A DNA stretch of 16,411 nucleotides from an uncultured Blautia sp. (GCA_900547685.1 URHS01000054.1:1-16411), one strand, 5' to 3'; positions 1 through 6,477 are shown, counted from the first letter of the stretch. The notes: generated by a model not told the origin, from the letters alone. Translations and numbers: made by a program.

Positions 1-71
1 GACTTCCAAAAGTACCGGCTGCTGAGAAGATTGACGTAGATGAAACAGGTAAAATTACCGGTCTGTTCTAA
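1..71 (+). CDS. fhs: formate--tetrahydrofolate ligase, C-terminal end only (partial)
   Basis: Only the last 22 codons and the TAA stop (69-71) are in the window, read in the frame starting at position 3. The tail begins LPKVPAAEKIDVD and ends GKITGLF. This matches the well conserved C-terminus of formyl-THF synthetase (usually about 555 residues), which joins formate to THF with ATP. The call rests on this short motif plus position: fchA and folD follow directly, giving the ligase-cyclohydrolase-dehydrogenase order of the methyl branch of the Wood-Ljungdahl pathway. The start, promoter and active site lie outside the window. Confidence 0.78.
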   Translation, partial: LPKVPAAEKIDVDETGKITGLF

Positions 72-103
72 TATAGATGCGGAGTTTTAAGGAGGATACA
101 ACA

Positions 104-733
104 ATGGGATTTTCAACAGTACCATGTAATGAATTTGTAGAAGTATTAGCATCAAAGGCTCCAGTACCAGGCGGCGGCGGAGCATCTGCATTAGTAGGTG
201 CAATTGGAACTGCTTTAGGAAACATGGTTGGAAGTTTGACTGTAGGGAAAAAGAAATACGCAGAAGTAGAAGACGAAATGTGGGAGTTAAAGAAAAAATG
301 TGATGAACTTCAGAAAGACTTTCTTCGTTTAATCGAAAGAGATGCGGAAGTATTTGAACCTCTTTCAAAAGCTTATGGTATGCCAAGAACTACAGAAGAA
401 GAAAAGGCAGAAAAAGCAAGAGTTATGGAAATCGTATTAAAAGATGCATGTTCTGTTCCAATGGAAATTATGGAAAAATGTTGTGAAGCGATTGAAGTAA
501 TCGTTGAATTTGCTGCAAAAGGTTCTACATTAGCAATCAGTGATGCAGGTGTAGGCGCTGCATTCTGTAAAGCTGCATTAAAAGGTGCAAGTCTGAATGT
601 ATATATTAATACAAAATCTATGACAGACAGAGCTTATGCAGAAGAATTAAATCAGAAAGCAGATGCTATGCTGGAAAAATATACAAAAATTGCAGATGAA
701 ACATTTGAAAGCGTATTATCCAGATTAAAATAA
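104..733 (+). CDS. fchA: methenyltetrahydrofolate cyclohydrolase, FchA (cyclodeaminase family)
   Basis: The protein has 209 residues and belongs to the formiminotransferase-cyclodeaminase (FTCD_C) family. It is predicted to hydrolyse 5,10-methenyl-THF to 10-formyl-THF in the cytoplasm. The family signature near the N-terminus is clear: PVPGGGGASALVGAIGTALG at residues 20-39, followed by NMVGSLTVGKKKY. The rest is predicted to be helical, as in the family. The start was placed at ATG 104, because a full AAGGAGG (89-95) lies 8 bases upstream; the in-frame ATG at 77 lies upstream of that site and would add nine residues absent from the family. It follows fhs by 32 bases and precedes folD by 35, so the three are probably one transcript. 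FTCD_C members also include formimino-THF cyclodeaminases, but no formiminotransferase domain or histidine-degradation gene is nearby, so cyclohydrolase is preferred. Confidence 0.9.
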   Translation: MGFSTVPCNEFVEVLASKAPVPGGGGASALVGAIGTALGNMVGSLTVGKKKYAEVEDEMWELKKKCDELQKDFLRLIERDAEVFEPLSKAYGMPRTTEEEKAEKARVMEIVLKDACSVPMEIMEKCCEAIEVIVEFAAKGSTLAISDAGVGAAFCKAALKGASLNVYINTKSMTDRAYAEELNQKADAMLEKYTKIADETFESVLSRLK

Positions 734-768
734 GAAAATCAGAAAAAGAAATTGGAGGAAGCTAGAAA

Positions 769-1620
769 ATGGCTAAAAGATTACTTGGTAAAGAAGTAAC
801 AGCAGCGTTAAATGAAAGAATTAAAGCAGATGTTGCAGAATTGGAAGCAAAAGGAGTAAAACCTACATTAGGTATTATTCGTGTGGGTGAAAATGAAAGC
901 GATATTTCCTATGAAAGAGGAGCTACAAAACGTTGCGAAACTTTAGGAGTTGCTTGCGAGAAAATTTTACTTCCTGCTGATGTAACACAGGAAGAATTAT
1001 TAGCAACAATCGATAAAGTAAACAAAGATGACAACATCCATGGAGTATTATTATTCCGTCCACTTCCAAAACACTTAGATCAGTCCGTAATTGAGAATGC
1101 TTTGGATCCTGCAAAAGACGTTGACTGTATGACAGATGGTTCTATGTCAGGTGTATTTACTGGAAAGAACGTAGGTTTCCCACCATGTACACCACAGGCA
1201 TGTATGGAAATTCTGGATCACTATGGAATTGACTGCACAGGTAAAAAGGCAGTTGTAGTAGGAAGAAGCTTAGTAGTAGGAAAACCTGCTGCTATGATGC
1301 TCATTAAGAAAAATGCAACAGTTACTGTATGTCATACAAGAACTGTGGATATGCCTTCTGTTGTAAAAGAAGCGGATATCGTTATCGTAGCTGCTGGTCG
1401 TGCAGGTGTAGTAGATGATACATACTTGAGAGAAGGTCAGGTTGTTATTGATGTAGGTATCAATGTAAACGAAGAAGGAAAGCTTTGTGGTGACGTTGAT
1501 TTCGAAAAAGCAGAACCAATTGTAGAAGCAATTACACCTGTACCAGGTGGAGTAGGAAGTGTTACAACTTCTGTTTTAGTAGGTCATGTAGTAGAAGCGG
1601 CAAAGAGAAAATTCGCTTAA
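769..1620 (+). CDS. folD: methylenetetrahydrofolate dehydrogenase, FolD family (cyclohydrolase residues replaced)
   Basis: The protein has 283 residues, the normal FolD length. It has the N-terminal catalytic domain and a Rossmann domain with GRSLVVGKPAAMML (about 164-177) and the C-terminal signature PVPGGVGSVTTSVL. It should interconvert 5,10-methylene- and 5,10-methenyl-THF with NAD(P). Aligned by eye to E. coli FolD (constant offset of 2), Tyr50 is kept (Y48) and Asp121 is kept (D119). The cyclohydrolase lysine K54 is Ala52, and Q98 is Phe96, within GVLLFRPLP. In characterised bifunctional enzymes these two residues are needed for the cyclohydrolase step. The inference is that this is a monofunctional dehydrogenase whose missing step is supplied by FchA just upstream. 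The start is supported by GGAGG (754-758). A strong terminator follows the stop. Confidence 0.93.
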   Translation: MAKRLLGKEVTAALNERIKADVAELEAKGVKPTLGIIRVGENESDISYERGATKRCETLGVACEKILLPADVTQEELLATIDKVNKDDNIHGVLLFRPLPKHLDQSVIENALDPAKDVDCMTDGSMSGVFTGKNVGFPPCTPQACMEILDHYGIDCTGKKAVVVGRSLVVGKPAAMMLIKKNATVTVCHTRTVDMPSVVKEADIVIVAAGRAGVVDDTYLREGQVVIDVGINVNEEGKLCGDVDFEKAEPIVEAITPVPGGVGSVTTSVLVGHVVEAAKRKFA

Positions 1621-1633
1621 TCTGTAAAATGAT

Positions 1634-1682
1634 AGGAGTTATTGTACGAGGTATTTACCTTGTGCAGTAACTCCTTTTTTAA
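1634..1682 (+). terminator. intrinsic terminator of fhs-fchA-folD, possibly bidirectional
   Basis: An uninterrupted 19-bp stem pairs 1634-1652 with 1657-1675 around a 4-base ATTT loop; a few pairs are G-U. It is followed directly by a T run (1675-1680). It begins 14 bases after the folD stop. The convergent minus-strand gene ends at 1686, so the same hairpin also lies just past that stop. On the minus strand the trailing sequence is only mildly T-rich, so termination in that direction is possible but less certain. Confidence 0.92.
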
Positions 1683-1685
1683 ATT

Positions 1686-2441
1686 TTATTGAAATTCCGT
1701 CATATTCTTCCGAAACCAAAGAGGCATAAAATTTCTTTGGCATTTTGGATTTTTTCTTTCTTCAATGGAAACAGAATGAAAAAAGGTTTTCCAAAGCTCA
1801 GAATACAAATCAGTGTCTTTTTTTGAATTTTCTATAATAGAAAGTTCTTCTTTAGTAAGAGGGGTTAAAAAGGTTTTTTGGTCTGAAGGATGAATTAAAG
1901 CAGTCATACGATTTTTATCAATGATGATCCAGCTCTCAGAAGGCATTCTGTCTTCAAAATGAGGAGCCAGTAGGGTAAGAACATTGCATTTGGGCTCAAT
2001 AATAGAAAGAAGAACATTTTCATTGAGTCTGGAAAAGCGTACAAATTCACGAAACTGATGGGATTCGTTTGTTACTTTTCTTTTTAATTCAAATAAAGAT
2101 GCTACAGCTGGATTTCCCAGCATTTGAGTGGTTTGCTTTTGGTATAGAAAACCAATAATTAAAAAACGGTAAATAATATCCAGTTTATTACTTTCACAAG
2201 AAAGAGAGGCAGCATAAACATCATAAAAAGCCTGATAAGATATTTTATTCTGAATAGAGCGAATGATTTTTCTTACTTTTTCTCTATCAGCGTCAATATG
2301 GCGATATTCACAGAACAATTCTAAATTGCCAAGAGGTTCTGTCTGAAGGCGAATGTTAGAATGTCCCAGACGTGCAGCCCAGGCATCGTAGATGCAGGTC
2401 ATCATATCATCAAAGGTATCATAACATGTAAAAACAATCAT
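1686..2441 (-). CDS. DUF4130 / TIGR03915-type probable DNA metabolism protein
   Basis: The protein has 251 residues and resembles the family that accompanies the radical SAM DNA-repair protein encoded just upstream on the same strand. Recognisable blocks are FREFVRFSRL (about 129-138), LAPHFEDRMPSESWIIID (about 158-175) and the C-terminal IEERKNPKCQRNFMPLWF. In some bacteria this domain is fused to a C-terminal uracil-DNA glycosylase-like domain. Here the protein stops after the DUF4130-type region, so no glycosylase domain is present. No catalytic role has been established that I know of; a role in DNA repair or base modification is inferred from family naming and pairing. It starts 21 bases after the radical SAM stop, with AAGGAAAG (2446-2453 on this strand) as ribosome binding site, so the two are almost certainly co-transcribed. 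The end converges on folD. Confidence 0.85.
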   Translation of the reverse strand: MIVFTCYDTFDDMMTCIYDAWAARLGHSNIRLQTEPLGNLELFCEYRHIDADREKVRKIIRSIQNKISYQAFYDVYAASLSCESNKLDIIYRFLIIGFLYQKQTTQMLGNPAVASLFELKRKVTNESHQFREFVRFSRLNENVLLSIIEPKCNVLTLLAPHFEDRMPSESWIIIDKNRMTALIHPSDQKTFLTPLTKEELSIIENSKKDTDLYSELWKTFFHSVSIEERKNPKCQRNFMPLWFRKNMTEFQ

Positions 2442-2462
2442 TTTTCTTTCCTTTTCATTTTT

Positions 2463-3941
2463 TTAAAATTGTCCCAGAATACTTTTGCGGTTGTCTTCAA
2501 TGGTGGGTGGGATATCCAAAAAGTGATCATCAAACAGAGAAAGCTGCTGATAGGTCTGAGGATGCTCCAGTTTCCATGAAGTTTCTTTTTGTTCTGCAGT
2601 AAGCTGTCTGGTAATAAAATTTTCTTCAATGGGCATGGAATAGAGCATTTTCCCATAACAAGTAATGAAATATTGTGCCCGTTTCAAAACAATTCCAAGA
2701 CGTTTTAAAATAGAAAAATCCAAGGTGATATTTTTTCTTGTTTGAATAATACGAAAAGCAGATTTATTTCCAATTCCGGGAACTTTCAGTAATTGACTGT
2801 AACTTGCAGTGGTAACTTCTATGGGAAATTGTTCTAAATGTCTTAAAGCCCATTCGCATTTAGGATCAAGAAGAACATTAAAATTCGGTTTTTCTGGACT
2901 TAACAGTTCTTCAGCCTGAAAGCCGTAATAGCGTAGCAGCCAGTCTGCCTGATACAGGCGATGTTCCCGCAAAAGAGGAGGGGGAGTATCAGGAGAAGGC
3001 AAAAGCTTATCTTCATTTAAAGGAATATAAGCAGAAAAAAATACACGTTTTAAATCAAACTTTTGATAGAGTGTCTGGGTAACTTTTAAAAGCTCATAAT
3101 CATTTTCTGAAGTTGCTCCAATAATCATCTGTGTACTTTGACCTGCCGGAACAAAAGAAGGTACATAAGAAGAATGTACTGGTATAGGAGAAGATACCTG
3201 CATGGTTAATGAAGGAGTATTATTTTCAAGTTGTTTTTGCCCAGAGTCTGCAAAAATAGAATTTGGTAAATAGTGGTTGCCGCGATGACGCTCAAAGCGG
3301 GAAGATTTTCCAAGAGCTAAACGGGAATCTACAATATTTTGTTGTATTTGCGACATGGGTTTTAAGATTTTGTCGTGAGTTTTACCAGGGGCAAGTGCTT
3401 CAAGTCCTTCTTCTGTAGGAAGTTCAATATTTACACTCATTCTGTCTGCAAGATATCCAGTCTTTTGGATAAGGTCATGGTGGGCACCGGGAACGGCTTT
3501 TGCGTGGATGTAGCCACGAAAGTGGTATTTATTTCGGAGGAGATACAAAGTTTGATAAATAAGTTCCATAGTAAAGTCCGGACTTTTTATGACACCGGAG
3601 CTTAGAAATAATCCTTCAATATAATTGCGTTTATAAAATTCTATGGTAATACTGCAAAGTTCTTCTGGAGTAAAAGTGGTGCGGACTCTGTCATTAGAAC
3701 GGCGATTTAAACAGTACTTACAATCGTAGATACATTCATTAGAGAAAAGAACCTTTAACAATGAAATGCATCTGCCATCGGCGGCAAAACTGTGGCAGAT
3801 ACCGGAAGCACAGGAATTTCCTAAATATCCTTTTGAACCTCTGCGGTCTGCGCCGCTGGAAGTGCAAGCAACATCATATTTTGCGGCATCAGATAAAATT
3901 TCAAGTTTTTGATTTATGTTTAATGCAGTTTGAATATTCAT
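2463..3941 (-). CDS. radical SAM protein, putative DNA repair/modification (TIGR03916 type)
   Basis: The protein has 492 residues from the chosen start. The radical SAM cluster motif CIYDCKYC (Cys70, Cys74, Cys77) follows a cysteine-rich lead (Cys26, 44, 49, 58) containing GICHSF and DGRC, typical of the family called putative DNA modification/repair radical SAM protein. PAGQSTQMIIGA (about 264-275) is a second family block. Near the C-terminus YSQLLKVPGIGNKSAFRII (about 381-399) reads as a helix-hairpin-helix DNA-binding motif. The chemistry is unknown: presumably a 4Fe-4S cluster cleaves SAM to start radical chemistry on DNA. The start was set at ATG 3941, because AAGGAG (3948-3953 on this strand) precedes it; the upstream in-frame ATG at 4019 would add 26 unconserved residues and sits upstream of the promoter. 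Residues about 211-260 form a Ser/Pro/Asn-rich stretch that looks like an insertion. First gene of a two-gene operon with probable LexA control. Confidence 0.88.
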   Translation of the reverse strand: MNIQTALNINQKLEILSDAAKYDVACTSSGADRRGSKGYLGNSCASGICHSFAADGRCISLLKVLFSNECIYDCKYCLNRRSNDRVRTTFTPEELCSITIEFYKRNYIEGLFLSSGVIKSPDFTMELIYQTLYLLRNKYHFRGYIHAKAVPGAHHDLIQKTGYLADRMSVNIELPTEEGLEALAPGKTHDKILKPMSQIQQNIVDSRLALGKSSRFERHRGNHYLPNSIFADSGQKQLENNTPSLTMQVSSPIPVHSSYVPSFVPAGQSTQMIIGATSENDYELLKVTQTLYQKFDLKRVFFSAYIPLNEDKLLPSPDTPPPLLREHRLYQADWLLRYYGFQAEELLSPEKPNFNVLLDPKCEWALRHLEQFPIEVTTASYSQLLKVPGIGNKSAFRIIQTRKNITLDFSILKRLGIVLKRAQYFITCYGKMLYSMPIEENFITRQLTAEQKETSWKLEHPQTYQQLSLFDDHFLDIPPTIEDNRKSILGQF

Positions 3942-3964
3942 AATGTACTCCTTTAAATGAAAAT

Positions 3965-3978
3965 CGAATGTATGTTCT
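3965..3978. promoter_or_regulatory. LexA (SOS) box-like operator, at the transcription start
   Basis: CGAATGTATGTTCT matches the Firmicute consensus CGAAC-N4-GTTCG at all but two of the defined bases: one half-site is exact to GTTC and the other reads CGAAT. It begins about 7 bases past the -10 element of the minus-strand promoter, so it would cover the first transcribed bases. Together with the upstream copy it brackets the promoter, with 48 bases between centres, a geometry suited to tight repression. Confidence 0.6.
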
Positions 3979-3984
3979 GCTTTT

Positions 3985-4013
3985 ATTATAGAGGAAAGAA
4001 ACAGAGAAGTCAA
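3985..4013 (-). promoter_or_regulatory. sigma-A promoter of the radical SAM repair cassette
   Basis: On the minus strand, TTGACT (4008-4013) and TATAAT (3985-3990) are separated by exactly 17 bases, a near-consensus housekeeping promoter. Transcription should start near 3978, giving a leader of about 37 bases before the ATG at 3941. Such a strong promoter in front of a repair gene suggests it is normally held down by a repressor, in line with the two palindromes that flank it. Confidence 0.85.
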
Positions 4014-4026
4014 GAACAAATGTTCT
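4013..4026. promoter_or_regulatory. LexA (SOS) box-like operator, upstream copy
   Basis: AGAACAAATGTTCT is an inverted repeat with a perfect GAAC-N4-GTTC core. The Firmicute LexA consensus is CGAAC-N4-GTTCG; only the two outermost bases differ. It abuts the -35 element of the minus-strand promoter, sharing one base with it. It also lies about 11 bases upstream of the putative spoIVA promoter elements, but that gene is not expected to be SOS-controlled. Confidence 0.7.
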
Positions 4027-4036
4027 GGTTATGAAT

Positions 4037-4066
4037 GGTAATTTTTTCTTTTTTTATGCATATAAT
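4037..4066 (+). promoter_or_regulatory. possible sigma-E-type promoter of spoIVA
   Basis: GGTAATT (4037-4043) and CATATAAT (4059-4066) are 15 bases apart and resemble the -35 and CATACA-T -10 elements used by mother-cell sigma-E. spoIVA is a known sigma-E gene in Bacillus and Clostridia. The match is imperfect. The -10 region could also be read as a sigma-A TATAAT (4061-4066), but no good -35 lies 17 bases upstream of it. Confidence 0.4.
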
Positions 4067-4093
4067 TTAATAATAGAATGAAGGGGGTATAGT

Positions 4094-5563
4094 ATGGATA
4101 CATATAATATTTATAAAGATATACAGGCGCGGACGGGTGGCGAGATTTATATTGGTGTGGTAGGACCTGTGCGTACCGGAAAGTCAACCTTTGTCAGAAG
4201 ATTTATGGAAATTGCAGCTTTACCAAATATGGAAGAACCGCTTAAAAAGGAAGTCAGGGATCAGCTTCCGTTGAGTGGTTCCGGAAAAATGATTACAACA
4301 GCAGAACCTAAATTTATTCCAAAAGAAGCCGCAACAATTCAAATAGGAGAAGACATATCAGCGAAAATACGCTTGATTGATTGTGTAGGATTTATGGTTC
4401 CGGAAGCTTCGGGAAATATGGAAGATGGTAAGGAACGTATGGTGAAAACCCCTTGGTTCGGATATGAAATTCCCTTTCATCAAGCAGCAGAAACCGGTAC
4501 ACAAAAAGTGATTACAGAACACTCGAATATTGGGCTTGTTCTGACTTGTGATGGCTCTTTTGGTGAAATTCCACGTGAAAATTATATTTCGAGTGAAGAA
4601 AAAACAGTAGCAGAATTAAAGAAAACAGGAAAACCATTTTTGATTCTGGTAAATTCTCAAAAACCATATAAAGAAGAAACCTTAAAATTGGTGGAAGAAT
4701 TAAAACAGAAATATCAGACAGGTGTTTTAAGCTTAAACTGCGAACAACTTAGAAAAGAAGATATTTCCCGGATTATGGAAAAAGTTCTATATGAGTTTCC
4801 CATTGTACAAATGGAATTTTATGTTCCCAAATGGGTGGAAATGCTTCCGCCGGAACACTATTTAAAGAAAGATTTGATTGAAAGTATTAAAAACCTTATG
4901 GGAAAAATGCGTTATGTTAAAGATGCAACAAAAGAGAATATGTGTGTTTCTTCTGAATACATACAAAATCTTCTTTTGGAAAAGACAGATTTATCTACGG
5001 GAAAATTGAAAATAAGAGTAGATATGGATGATGCATGGTATTACGAAATATTAAGTGAAATGACAGGGGTAGAGATTTCGGATGAATATGAGCTTATTCA
5101 TACCATGCAGGAGTTGGCAAAAATGAAAGAAGAATACGTAAAAGTACAGGATGCTATTTCTTCTGTAAAAGGAAAGGGATACGGTGTGGTTACACCACAA
5201 AAAGATGAGATTAAGTTAGAAGAGCCGGTAGTAATTAAACAGGGAAATAAATATGGAGTAAAAATAAAGTCAGTAAGTCCTTCTATTCACATGATACGGG
5301 CTAATATTGAAACAGAAATTGCTCCTATTGTGGGAAGTGAGGAGCAGGCAAAAGATTTAATTTCTTATATTAAAACAAGTGATGAACGAAAGGAAAGTAT
5401 CTGGCAGACAAATATTTTTGGAAAATCTATTGGAGAATTAGTGGAGGATGGAATTCATACAAAACTGGTTCAAATCGGTGATGAAAGTCAGATAAAACTT
5501 CAGGATACCATGCAGAAAATCGTCAATGACAGTAAAGGTGGAATGGTTTGTATTATTATATAA
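4094..5563 (+). CDS. spoIVA: stage IV sporulation protein A, spore coat morphogenetic ATPase
   Basis: The protein has 489 residues, close to the usual 492. SpoIVA is made in the mother cell and polymerises with ATP hydrolysis on the forespore surface as the base layer of the spore coat; it is also needed for cortex formation. The Walker A motif GPVRTGKST spans 24-32, with the lysine at 30. ITTAEPKF (about 67-74) contains the threonines of the sensor region, and LIDCVGFMV (94-102) carries the Walker B-type aspartate. The end, KGGMVCIII, matches the hydrophobic C-terminal tail that targets the protein to the forespore. The start ATG follows an AAGGGGGT site at 4081-4088. The gene stands alone among non-sporulation neighbours, as is common for spoIVA. 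Its presence indicates that the organism or its recent ancestor sporulates. Confidence 0.97.
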   Translation: MDTYNIYKDIQARTGGEIYIGVVGPVRTGKSTFVRRFMEIAALPNMEEPLKKEVRDQLPLSGSGKMITTAEPKFIPKEAATIQIGEDISAKIRLIDCVGFMVPEASGNMEDGKERMVKTPWFGYEIPFHQAAETGTQKVITEHSNIGLVLTCDGSFGEIPRENYISSEEKTVAELKKTGKPFLILVNSQKPYKEETLKLVEELKQKYQTGVLSLNCEQLRKEDISRIMEKVLYEFPIVQMEFYVPKWVEMLPPEHYLKKDLIESIKNLMGKMRYVKDATKENMCVSSEYIQNLLLEKTDLSTGKLKIRVDMDDAWYYEILSEMTGVEISDEYELIHTMQELAKMKEEYVKVQDAISSVKGKGYGVVTPQKDEIKLEEPVVIKQGNKYGVKIKSVSPSIHMIRANIETEIAPIVGSEEQAKDLISYIKTSDERKESIWQTNIFGKSIGELVEDGIHTKLVQIGDESQIKLQDTMQKIVNDSKGGMVCIII

Positions 5564-5613
5564 AATAAAAAGCGGGGAGGGTGCTGTATAGTTATGCGGC
5601 AGTCTCTCTTTTG

Positions 5614-5642
5614 TTGTGAAAGAGACAGATTTATGGTAAAAT
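5614..5642 (+). promoter_or_regulatory. tentative promoter of the DUF3786 gene
   Basis: TTGTGA (5614-5619) and TAAAAT (5637-5642) are spaced by 17 bases, a modest sigma-A match (4/6 and 5/6). It is the best candidate in the 104-base gap after spoIVA. It overlaps a small hairpin (TCTCTTT 5605-5611 with AAAGAGA 5619-5625), so one of the two readings may be accidental. Confidence 0.3.
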
Positions 5643-5667
5643 TACAGAAATAAATAAAAGAAAAGAG

Positions 5668-6294
5668 ATGATGTTTAAAGTGGAAGATTCAAACTATGAA
5701 AAGGTATTTAAACAATTTCAAGAACGCTTTTTAAAAAAGGATATAGATGAAACAGCAAGAATTCTTCATTTGAAAACAGATGAAAATTATTTATATGTAC
5801 CGTTTTTTCATAAGATTTGTCGCGTAAAAAAAGATAGCGGAGAAATTGAGGGTGAAACAGAACAAAAGGTTTCTGTGACAGACCGTCTGACTATTATGCA
5901 TCATTTATGTTGCTATCAGCAGTTTGCACAGGACAGTGACAGGAAAGTTCCTTTCCGGGAAATCAGGGAGGCAGCTGTTTTTGAAGCTGCTTATAATAGA
6001 ATGGCTTTGAAGCCTTTAAAAGAAGCTTTTCAGGGAAAAACAGAAGAATTTATAAGAGCAGGTATAAAAATAGGTGGGAAAGAGGAAAAGTTTGGAGATG
6101 CCAGCGTTACTTTACAGGCGTTTCCCACTATTTCACTGACTTATATATTCTGGGATGGTGACGAAGAGTTTCCTGCATCTGCGAACATTCTTTTTGATAA
6201 CAGGATTGCCCAATGGACACATCCGGAAAGTGTTCCGATTTTAGCAGAAACAGGAACAAAAAGATTGATAGAAGCTGCGGGGTTTTATGAGTAA
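5668..6294 (+). CDS. DUF3786 domain protein of unknown function
   Basis: The protein has 208 residues. It resembles DUF3786 proteins of anaerobes, most clearly in the C-terminal half: SLTYIFWDGDEEFPASANIL (about 155-174) followed by FDNRIAQWTHPESVPILAE. No catalytic motif, signal peptide or membrane segment is seen, so it is probably a soluble cytoplasmic protein. Cysteines are few (a CxxxxC-like HHLCCYQQ near 80 is the main group). It ends 14 bases before the -35 box of the cobalamin operon promoter and lies on the same strand. Some read-through into the operon is possible, but a dedicated promoter and riboswitch separate them. Two consecutive ATG codons (5668 and 5671) follow a weak purine-rich site, so the start is uncertain by one residue. 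The function is not known; a link to corrinoid metabolism is only suggested by position. Confidence 0.75.
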   Translation: MMFKVEDSNYEKVFKQFQERFLKKDIDETARILHLKTDENYLYVPFFHKICRVKKDSGEIEGETEQKVSVTDRLTIMHHLCCYQQFAQDSDRKVPFREIREAAVFEAAYNRMALKPLKEAFQGKTEEFIRAGIKIGGKEEKFGDASVTLQAFPTISLTYIFWDGDEEFPASANILFDNRIAQWTHPESVPILAETGTKRLIEAAGFYE

Positions 6295-6308
6295 AGCTTG
6301 GTTTTGCG

Positions 6309-6337
6309 TTGACTTTTTACAGGGAAAATTATATAAT
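6309..6337 (+). promoter_or_regulatory. sigma-A promoter of the cobalamin operon
   Basis: TTGACT (6309-6314) and TATAAT (6332-6337) are separated by exactly 17 bases, a near-perfect housekeeping promoter. Transcription should begin near 6344, about 230 bases before cbiD, leaving room for the riboswitch leader. Confidence 0.88.
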
Positions 6338-6365
6338 GAGTACGGTTGTTAAGGGAAAAACAGAA

Positions 6366-6432
6366 CTAAGTATTTTTATGGAAGCAGGTGAAATTCCTGT
6401 GCAAGTCCGTTACTGTAGAGCCAGATACATAG
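6366..6432 (+). ncRNA. cobalamin riboswitch, compact aptamer core
   Basis: The conserved core is readable: GGAAGCAGGTGAAATTCCTG (6380-6399), then TCCGTTACTGTA, then the B12-box-like GAGCCAGATAC (6418-6428). CTAAGTAT (6366-6373) pairs with ATACATAG (6425-6432), with one mismatch, to close helix P1. CAGG/CCTG around TGAAATT forms the P5/L5 hairpin. The whole core is only about 67 bases, shorter than the classical adenosylcobalamin form, suggesting a compact variant. A downstream stem-loop (6448-6477) could supply the loop that kisses L5. It lies in the leader of the cobalamin biosynthesis operon, where negative feedback by cobalamin is expected. The ligand form (adenosyl, methyl or aquo) cannot be told from this reading. 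Confidence 0.87.
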
Positions 6433-6447
6433 ATTGCTTAGAGAGAT

Positions 6448-6477
6448 GAAGGGCATCTGCGGCAACCGGATGACTTC
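6448..6477 (+). ncRNA. stem-loop downstream of the B12 aptamer (candidate P13)
   Basis: GAAG pairs with CTTC (6448-6451/6474-6477), CATC with GATG (6454-6457/6469-6472) and CGG with CCG (6460-6462/6466-6468) around a CAA loop, with small internal bulges. An alternative is a 6-bp match between CGGTTG (6343-6348) at the very 5' end of the transcript and CAACCG (6463-6468), extendable by two G-U pairs. The two folds exclude each other. Confidence 0.45.

Noticed and set aside
77..103. Upstream in-frame ATG at 77 as start of fchA
   Set aside because: It lies before the AAGGAGG ribosome binding site at 89-95, and the nine extra residues do not match the family; ATG 104 is correctly spaced.
87..386. 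Minus-strand open frame opposite fchA, hydrophobic and leucine-rich
   Set aside because: It covers the conserved glycine-rich motif of fchA on the other strand; its composition is a reflection of that gene and no ribosome binding site was seen.
3942..4019. Longer radical SAM protein starting at 4019 on the minus strand
   Set aside because: That codon lies upstream of the predicted transcription start, overlaps the promoter and operator, and adds unconserved residues; ATG 3941 has a good ribosome binding site.
4013..4066. SOS control of spoIVA by the LexA-like box upstream of it
   Set aside because: The box sits well upstream of the likely spoIVA promoter and fits the divergent repair promoter much better; sporulation genes of this kind are not known SOS targets.
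5581..5625. Small hairpins after spoIVA as an intrinsic terminator
   Set aside because: The stem TCTCTTT/AAAGAGA is short and AT-rich and is not followed by a T run; the hairpin before it is imperfect. Termination here is not supported.
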